From Micrococcales bacterium (lineage in GTDB: Bacteria > Actinomycetota > Actinomycetes > Actinomycetales > Dermatophilaceae), in NCBI GenBank assembly GCA_003132125.1, contig PKWT01000470.1:1-5289 (forward strand): a DNA stretch of 5,289 nt, in the 5' to 3' direction. Below are positions 1 through 5,289 of this stretch, in pieces; the stretch's first letter is position 1, and each line of letters begins with the position of its first letter. The position numbers and the translations under genes are program-made. The notes below the pieces were generated by a model. That model saw nothing but the letters and a program-made list of their open reading frames with translations, was not told where the DNA came from and made no database searches.

Positions 1-53
1 CCCCCAACCTTCTGATCCGTAATCAGATGCTCTATCCGTTGAGCTACGGGCGC
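1..53 (-). tRNA. tRNA-Arg(ACG), 5' portion, cut by window edge
   Basis: Read on the minus strand, the sequence folds as a tRNA from its 5' end at 53. The 5' acceptor strand is GCGCCCG, followed by TA, then a D-stem GCTC/GAGC around an 8-nt loop. A26 precedes the anticodon stem TCTGA/TCAGA, which encloses the loop TTACGGA. The variable region is AGGTT and the first T-stem strand is GGGGG. The anticodon ACG lies at plus positions 18-20, giving arginine and decoding CGN codons. From family knowledge, A34 would be deaminated to inosine by TadA. The T-loop, second T-stem strand and 3' acceptor strand lie outside the window, so completeness cannot be judged. No convincing promoter is visible in 54-152. 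Confidence 0.95.
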
Positions 54-152
54 ACGTGTTGCGACTCAGCGGTATCGCCGGGCGCAACGTCGCGAAAGAC
101 TACCCGTTGACCGGCCCCGGACGGAAATCCGCGCCCGCCGTCAGATCGGTGC

Positions 153-767
153 TCACAAAGTCGGGCCCTCGCCACGCAGCCGCTCGACCTCGGACAGGGC
201 CTCGCGCAGCCCGGTGAGCCACTCGTCGGTGTGCTGCCCGACCAGATGCACGCACCATGCGAGCGCCTCAGAACGGGACCTGGCCACGCCGGCGTCCACC
301 AACGTGTCGAGCACCTGGCGCTCGCTCTGGCGCAGTCGGGTCATCGCAGGAACGGCCAGGTGCGTGAACAGCTGGCCGGTCTTGCCGATCCGCGCGCCCC
401 AGGCGATGCTGCGGCCGTACTTGGTCTGAGCCTCGTCGGCGATCCTCATCCGCTGCTCGCGGGTGTCCTCGCGCCAGCGGGTGATCCGCCCCTCCGCCGC
501 CGCAGGCTCGTCACTTTCGGGTGCGGGAAGCTCACCGATCACGGTGATCTCGTCACGGTCGACGGTGACCTTCAGGTCGCCGGTGAACCAGTCGTCAGGG
601 ATGCGTCCGGCGAACCAGGCGGCCGCGTCGCTGGCGTCGGGCAGGTCTCCCTGCTGCCAACCGCCGTGCTGCCAACCGCCCGGGCGACCGAAGGGGCCCC
701 CTCGCCGTGGCCCACCTGTGCCCCGGCGACCGGGCGCGCCGGACGGGGTGTGGTGCTCGTGTTTCAT
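153..767 (-). CDS. Uncharacterised 204-aa protein with Gly/Arg-rich N-terminus and RHH-like C-terminal segment
   Basis: I do not recognise a named family. Residues 10-40 are rich in Gly, Arg, Pro and Trp and contain a tandem GGWQ repeat; this part is probably disordered. Residues 51-80 (WFAGRIPDDWF, then a strand-like KVTVDRDEITVIGEL) look folded. Residues 98-118 are charged and probably helical. Residues 133-180 resemble a ribbon-helix-helix unit: a hydrophobic strand (LFTHLAVP), helix A about 148-160 (SERQVLDTLVDAG), a turn, then helix B about 164-177 (SRSEALAWCVHLV). The ARSRSEA turn is typical of RHH proteins. A helical tail follows (182-198). No signal peptide or membrane segment is seen. 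The ATG at 767 has a GGAGG ribosome site at 773-777, 5 nt upstream. A strong promoter and a tandem-repeat operator lie just upstream, which suggests a DNA-binding, self-regulated protein. That function is inference; the gene itself is well supported. Confidence 0.88.
   Translation of the reverse strand: MKHEHHTPSGAPGRRGTGGPRRGGPFGRPGGWQHGGWQQGDLPDASDAAAWFAGRIPDDWFTGDLKVTVDRDEITVIGELPAPESDEPAAAEGRITRWREDTREQRMRIADEAQTKYGRSIAWGARIGKTGQLFTHLAVPAMTRLRQSERQVLDTLVDAGVARSRSEALAWCVHLVGQHTDEWLTGLREALSEVERLRGEGPTL
652..681 (-). repeat. 15-bp tandem coding repeat (GGWQ unit)
   Basis: Two adjacent 15-bp units at 652-666 and 667-681 differ only at their last base. On the coding (minus) strand they encode two five-residue units, roughly GGWQH and GGWQQ, at residues 30-40 of the 204-aa protein. 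The repeat keeps the frame and looks like a recent unit duplication in the low-complexity N-terminal region. Confidence 0.75.
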
Positions 768-794
768 GACTGCCTCCGTGCTGACAAACTAACT

Positions 795-818
795 GGATTA
801 CAGCATTACATCAATACA
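795..818. promoter_or_regulatory. Three tandem 8-bp repeats, probable operator
   Basis: On the plus strand three contiguous 8-bp units are seen: GGATTACA (795-802), GCATTACA (803-810) and TCAATACA (811-818). The common core is ATTACA (TGTAAT on the minus strand), with the third unit diverged to AATACA. The array spans the predicted -10 box, the transcription start and part of the promoter spacer of the 204-aa protein gene. RHH repressors are known to bind tandem short direct repeats, such as the 8-bp met boxes of MetJ and the 7-bp heptads of the omega repressor. I infer that the RHH-like product of the adjacent gene binds here and represses itself. Confidence 0.6.
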
Positions 819-833
819 AACCGACCCCGTCAA
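805..833 (-). promoter_or_regulatory. Promoter of the 204-aa protein gene (housekeeping sigma type)
   Basis: On the minus strand a -35 box TTGACG (833 to 828) and a -10 box TGTAAT (810 to 805) are separated by exactly 17 bp; each matches the consensus at 5 of 6 positions. Transcription would start near 798, leaving a leader of about 30 nt that includes the GGAGG ribosome site at 773-777. The local AT-richness stands out from the GC-rich surroundings. The -10 coincides with the middle unit of the 8-bp repeat array. Confidence 0.75.
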
Positions 834-932
834 GGCTGTATTCCGGACGCGTCACCAAGGCGAACTTGAACGACATACGAGACGGCGACTGCTCGCCCAT
901 TCCCTCTGGCTCACCCGAGGCCTTACCGTGTC

Positions 933-956
933 GGAACAAGCGCGTTCACCATTCGT
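933..956 (+). promoter_or_regulatory. Weak candidate ECF-type promoter upstream of pckG
   Basis: GGAAC at 933-937 is followed after 16 bp by CGT at 954-956, the layout seen in many ECF sigma factor promoters. It would start transcription near 963, giving a leader of about 77 nt to the pckG ATG. No good TTGACA/TATAAT pair was found in 834-1039 on this strand. The motif is short and could occur by chance in GC-rich DNA, so this is only a candidate. Confidence 0.2.
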
Positions 957-1039
957 AGAGCCGGATGGCCAAGGACGCCGTGGACACAACCGACCGGCAG
1001 GTAGCCCGAAGGGCGCCGCGAAAGGGATGGCCCAACCTC

Positions 1040-2878
<1,839 letters not shown>

Positions 2879-2920
2879 GCAGCCCCCCGAGAACCCGGAT
2901 CCGCGGAAGCGTGAGTGAGA

Positions 2921-3907
2921 TCACCAGCGGGAGTGCACGTGGTCCCGGATGTGTCGGTCGTACACCTCGGCCAGCGCGGCCAGCACCGTGCTCGACAGGG
3001 GGCTGGTCGAGGCCGCCGCCGCGTTCGACCGCGCCTGCTCTGCGTTTCGCGCGCCAGGGATAACCGTCGTGACACCGGCCTGGTCGATCACCCACCGTAG
3101 TGCCAGCTGCGCGGTGCTTTCGCCCCGCGGCGTCCAAGTCGCCACCTCACGTGCGGCCGCGACGCCGACCTCGTACGGAACACCGCTGAAGGTCTCCCCC
3201 ACGTCGAAGGCCTTGCCGTCCCGGTTGTAGTTACGGTGGTCGTCGGCCGCGAACTTCGTGCTCTCGTCGTACTTGCCGGACAGCAAGCCACTCGCCAACG
3301 GGACCCGGGCGATAACCCCGACGTCCGCAGCCGCAGCCGCAGGGAGCAGCTGCTCCAGCGGCTTGCGCCGGAAGACGTTCAGGATGATCTGCACGCTGGC
3401 GATGCCGGGCCGCGAGATCGCGACAAGTGCCTGTTCCACGGTTTCCACCGACACGCCGTACGCCGCGACGCGTCCCTCCTCGACGAGGGTGTCCAGCGCG
3501 TCGAAGACCCTGTCATCGGCAAACACCAACGCCGGAGGACAGTGCAGCTGGACGAGGTCCAGGGAGTCGACGCCGAGGTTGCGCCGGCTGCGGTCAACCC
3601 ATCCGCGGAAGTTCTCCAGGGTGTAGGCCTCAGCGACGTGCGGGTCGGCGCGGCGCCCGATCTTCGTGGCCACGGTGAGCTCCGCATTGCGACGCTCGGC
3701 GAGGAAGCGTCCGATCAGGGTCTCGCTACGTCCGTCACCATAGACATCAGCCGTGTCCAGGAAGGTGACACCGCCGTCGACGGCGGCATGGAGAACACCC
3801 AGCGCCTGCGGCTCATCGACCTGCCCCCAGTCCGAACCCAGCTGCCAGCAGCCCAGTCCGACAACGGACACCCGGCGCCCCGTACGACCCAGTCGACGCA
3901 TCTCCAT
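2921..3907 (-). CDS. Aldo/keto reductase, NADP(H)-dependent type
   Basis: This is a complete 328-aa cytosolic TIM-barrel oxidoreductase predicted to reduce a carbonyl compound or oxidise an alcohol with NADP(H). The catalytic tetrad is visible as Asp51 (FLDTADVYG), Tyr56, Lys82 (VATKIG) and His122 (LVQLHCP). The N-terminal RRLGRTGRRVSVVGLGCWQLG and the segment VPLASGLLSGKY (202-213) are typical of the family. The cofactor-phosphate loop IPGARNAEQARSN (283-295) has the usual Arg, Gln and Asn spacing. Overall it resembles the IolS/YajO-like group, but the substrate cannot be told. Of the two close ATGs at 3907 and 3901, 3907 is chosen because AGGTGA (3912-3917) lies 4 nt upstream of it; the purines before 3901 are too close. 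It is divergent from the LacI-type regulator (116-bp gap) and convergent with pckG (42-bp gap). No regulator site was recognised upstream. Confidence 0.93.
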   Translation of the reverse strand: MEMRRLGRTGRRVSVVGLGCWQLGSDWGQVDEPQALGVLHAAVDGGVTFLDTADVYGDGRSETLIGRFLAERRNAELTVATKIGRRADPHVAEAYTLENFRGWVDRSRRNLGVDSLDLVQLHCPPALVFADDRVFDALDTLVEEGRVAAYGVSVETVEQALVAISRPGIASVQIILNVFRRKPLEQLLPAAAAADVGVIARVPLASGLLSGKYDESTKFAADDHRNYNRDGKAFDVGETFSGVPYEVGVAAAREVATWTPRGESTAQLALRWVIDQAGVTTVIPGARNAEQARSNAAAASTSPLSSTVLAALAEVYDRHIRDHVHSRW

Positions 3908-4011
3908 AGCTCACCTATCCCTTGACGTAGTTGCCTCAAACGTACGGCGCCGGTTCGAGAAGAGTCCGGCCGCCACGACCACGCGCGATGGGTCGGGCGT
4001 TGACGGGGACA

Positions 4012-4017
4012 TACGAT
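4012..4017 (+). promoter_or_regulatory. -10-like box placed for a leaderless lacI-type transcript
   Basis: TACGAT fits the TANNNT pattern of actinobacterial -10 boxes and ends 6 nt before the ATG at 4024, so transcription would begin at or next to the start codon. No good -35 is found 17-18 bp upstream, and no Shine-Dalgarno sequence sits at a useful distance (the nearest purine run, GGGGA at 4005-4009, is 14 nt away). Leaderless genes of this layout are common in actinobacteria. The call rests on one hexamer plus position. Confidence 0.4.
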
Positions 4018-4023
4018 GCGCGC

Positions 4024-5076
4024 ATGGCGGAGCCTCAGGTCAGTACCCCGTCCGCGCGCGGCGGAGGCGATCGCCGCCGCTCACCCCGGATGGCCGACGT
4101 TGCCACCGTCGCAGGTGTCTCTCACCAGACCGTCTCTCGCGTCCTCAACGACCTCCCGAACATCCGTCCGGCCACGCGCGACCGGGTGCTCGCCGCGATC
4201 GAGGAGCTCGGCTACCGACGAAACACCGCTGCCCGGACACTGGTCACCCGCCGATCCGGGACCATTGGGGTGATCACCGCCGACATGGGCCACTACGGTC
4301 CGGCCAACATCATGCTGGCGCTCGAATCCGCCTCTCGCGCGGCTGGCTACAGCCTGTCGCTCGCCGGACTCCCCGAGATCACCGCGGCCTCATTGCGGAC
4401 CGCCGTGGACCAGGTCCTGGACCAGGCCGTCGAGGCGGTGGTGGTGATCGTTGCCCACCAGGCAGCCCTCACCCTCGCGCAGTCGCTGCGCATCGGAGTA
4501 CCACTCGTTCTGGTCGAGGGCGACCTGTCGGCCACGCCCCTGACGGCAGGGGTCGACCAGATCGAGGGTGCACGCCTCGCCACCAGCCACCTGCTCGACC
4601 TTGGCCACGACACCGTGCTGCACCTTCCTGGACCGGCCCACTGGCTGGAAGCGAAGGCACGGCGCCGGGGCTGGCAGATGGTGCTTGAGGAGCACGACAG
4701 GCCCATCCCCGAGCTGATGGCCGAGGGCGACTGGTCTTCGCGCAGCGGCTACGAGTCCGGCCGGGTGATGCTGCGCGATCTCCGGCCCACCGCGGTCTTT
4801 GCGGGGAACGACCAGATGGCCCTCGGCCTGCTGCGCGCCCTGCACGAGGCGGGGCTGCGAGTGCCCGTGGACGTGAGCGTCGTGGGGTTCGATGACCTCC
4901 CCGAGTCGGGCTACTTCGCACCCCCGCTCACCACCGTCCGTCAGGACTTCCGCGAGCTCGGCCAGCGCACCATGGCGCTGGTGCTGCGGGTCCTGGCCGG
5001 CGAGGACGACGCGTCGGTGCCGCTGGTCGAGCCGGTGCTCGTGGTCCGTTCGTCCACGGCTGCTCCCGCGCGCTGA
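4024..5076 (+). CDS. araR: LacI-family transcriptional repressor, probable L-arabinose regulator AraR
   Basis: The 350-aa protein has the full LacI/GalR architecture. A DNA-binding HTH lies at about 24-43 (ADVATVAGVSHQTVSRVLND), with recognition helix HQTVSRVLN close to the YQTVSRVVN of E. coli LacI. The hinge is near 66-78 (RRNTAARTLVTRRSG), and a periplasmic-binding-protein-like sugar domain starts at about 79 (GTIGVITADMG). In the sugar pocket, R213, N262 and D290 align by eye with LacI R197, N246 and D274. W237 in EGDWSSRSGY corresponds to the LacI tryptophan that stacks on the sugar. A 22-residue basic N-terminal extension precedes the HTH. The frame is open upstream to 3931, but the ATG at 4024 gives the family N-terminus and fits a leaderless start. 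The gene lies 151 bp upstream of a ribulokinase start on the same strand, with a LacI-type double operator between them. LacI-type AraR repressors are known in Corynebacterium. The family is certain; the arabinose assignment is inferred from the neighbour. Confidence 0.9.
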   Translation: MAEPQVSTPSARGGGDRRRSPRMADVATVAGVSHQTVSRVLNDLPNIRPATRDRVLAAIEELGYRRNTAARTLVTRRSGTIGVITADMGHYGPANIMLALESASRAAGYSLSLAGLPEITAASLRTAVDQVLDQAVEAVVVIVAHQAALTLAQSLRIGVPLVLVEGDLSATPLTAGVDQIEGARLATSHLLDLGHDTVLHLPGPAHWLEAKARRRGWQMVLEEHDRPIPELMAEGDWSSRSGYESGRVMLRDLRPTAVFAGNDQMALGLLRALHEAGLRVPVDVSVVGFDDLPESGYFAPPLTTVRQDFRELGQRTMALVLRVLAGEDDASVPLVEPVLVVRSSTAAPAR

Positions 5077-5103
5077 CCACACGTCGAAAGCTTGGACGGA
5101 GTC

Positions 5104-5133
5104 TTGACACCCCCCATTGTTAGCGTTCACAAT
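5104..5133 (+). promoter_or_regulatory. Predicted araB promoter
   Basis: A perfect -35 box TTGACA (5104-5109) is followed after 18 bp by CACAAT (5128-5133), which matches the -10 consensus at 4 of 6 positions. Transcription would start near 5140. The spacer and -10 lie inside the left half of the 42-bp inverted repeat and the start point lies in the right half, so a bound repressor would block RNA polymerase directly. Confidence 0.6.
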
Positions 5134-5154
5134 CTTGTGAACGCTAACAATGGG
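5113..5154. promoter_or_regulatory. Perfect 42-bp inverted repeat: double LacI/AraR operator
   Basis: Two 20-bp arms (5113-5132 and 5135-5154) are exact reverse complements separated by only TC. Each arm contains a 16-bp imperfect palindrome with a central CG: TTGTTAGCGTTCACAA (5117-5132) and TTGTGAACGCTAACAA (5135-5150), 12 of 16 positions self-symmetric. The second matches the symmetric lac operator TTGTGAGCGCTCACAA at 14 of 16 positions, consistent with the LacI-like recognition helix of the adjacent regulator. The two centres are 18 bp apart. The element covers the -10 and start point of the predicted araB promoter, which fits repression of araB by the neighbouring repressor. Confidence 0.85.
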
Positions 5155-5227
5155 CCTCAGTGACACCACCATGAGCGACACGGCTGGCCCCGTCCCGGCA
5201 CACGCAACGACCACCGGAAAGGCCACC

Positions 5228-5289
5228 TTGACGTTCCCGTCGCGCCACCGCACGGACGCCGTGGTCATCGGCGTCGACTACGGCACGCT
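5228..5289 (+). CDS. araB: L-ribulokinase (FGGY carbohydrate kinase), N-terminal fragment
   Basis: The open frame runs off the window and encodes DAVVIGVDYGTL, the first phosphate-binding strand of FGGY sugar kinases. The DYGTL form is typical of actinobacterial L-ribulokinases (usually GTLSGRA), which phosphorylate L-ribulose in arabinose breakdown. Three in-frame starts are possible. The TTG at 5228 is preferred: it has GGAAAGG at 5216-5222, 5 nt upstream, and leaves about 10 residues before the core strand, as usual for the family. ATG 5171 lacks a ribosome site and adds 19 Ala/Thr/Pro-rich residues. ATG 5150 lies in the operator with almost no leader. The LacI-type repressor gene upstream and the double operator support a sugar-inducible operon. 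Only about 20 residues are visible, so another FGGY kinase such as a xylulokinase remains possible. Confidence 0.72.
   Translation, partial: MTFPSRHRTDAVVIGVDYGT

Noticed and set aside
100..145. Terminator hairpin after the 204-aa protein gene
   Set aside because: Only short 4-5 bp pairings (CGGA/TCCG and GACGG/CCGTC) and no T-run on the minus strand.
781..810. Plus-strand promoter for pckG starting at CTGACA (781-786)
   Set aside because: The hexamer at the right distance (CATTAC) is a poor -10, and the AT-rich bases are better explained by the minus-strand promoter and 8-bp repeats.
934..947. Short inverted repeat GAAC-6 bp-GTTC upstream of pckG
   Set aside because: The arms are only 4 bp and the symmetry does not extend further; this is likely chance.
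965..1039. 25-residue N-terminal extension of pckG from the ATG at 965
   Set aside because: The extra residues are Arg-rich and unlike the family; the ATG at 1040 gives the normal 612-aa protein and N-terminus.
3908..4023. A second repressor operator between the reductase and the regulator
   Set aside because: No sequence resembling TTGTGAACGCTAACAA was found there; the short TTGA/TCAA repeat at 3922-3939 is too weak.
4390..5268. Long minus-strand open frame (292 codons) opposite the LacI-type regulator
   Set aside because: It crosses the operator and promoter region, has no family features, and is antisense to a well-supported gene.

Overview
The window is GC-rich with strongly G/C-ending codons. 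It carries a GTP-type PEP carboxykinase close to the actinobacterial form, a tRNA-Arg(ACG), and a LacI-type regulator beside an L-ribulokinase start. This points to a high-GC Gram-positive (Actinomycetota) chromosome. The genus cannot be settled from the sequence. No mobile element, CRISPR array, rRNA or obvious foreign segment was seen.

Layout. 1-53 (-): 5' part of tRNA-Arg(ACG), cut by the window edge. 54-152: short spacer with no convincing promoter or terminator. 153-767 (-): a 204-aa uncharacterised protein with a Gly/Arg-rich N-terminus and a C-terminal ribbon-helix-helix-like segment. It has a clear promoter (805-833) whose -10 lies inside three tandem 8-bp repeats (795-818), which look like an autoregulatory operator. 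768-1039: 272-bp divergent spacer holding that promoter and a weak candidate promoter for pckG. 1040-2878 (+): pckG, complete, with all main catalytic motifs. 2879-2920: 42-bp convergent gap without a recognisable terminator. 2921-3907 (-): a complete aldo/keto reductase. 3908-4023: 116-bp divergent spacer; a TACGAT -10-like box sits just before the regulator start. 4024-5076 (+): LacI-family repressor, probably AraR. 5077-5227: control region with a perfect TTGACA -35 and a perfect 42-bp inverted repeat made of two LacI-type operators. 5228-5289 (+): start of an FGGY-family kinase, probably araB, cut by the window end.

How it fits together. The right end reads as the start of an L-arabinose utilisation locus. 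A LacI-type repressor sits directly upstream of the ribulokinase gene, and its predicted double operator covers the -10 and start point of the kinase promoter. pckG is the gluconeogenic step from oxaloacetate to PEP and is a stand-alone gene here. The aldo/keto reductase is divergent from the repressor; no copy of the operator was seen between them, so a role in sugar metabolism is only a guess. The least described part is the 204-aa protein and its 8-bp repeat operator.
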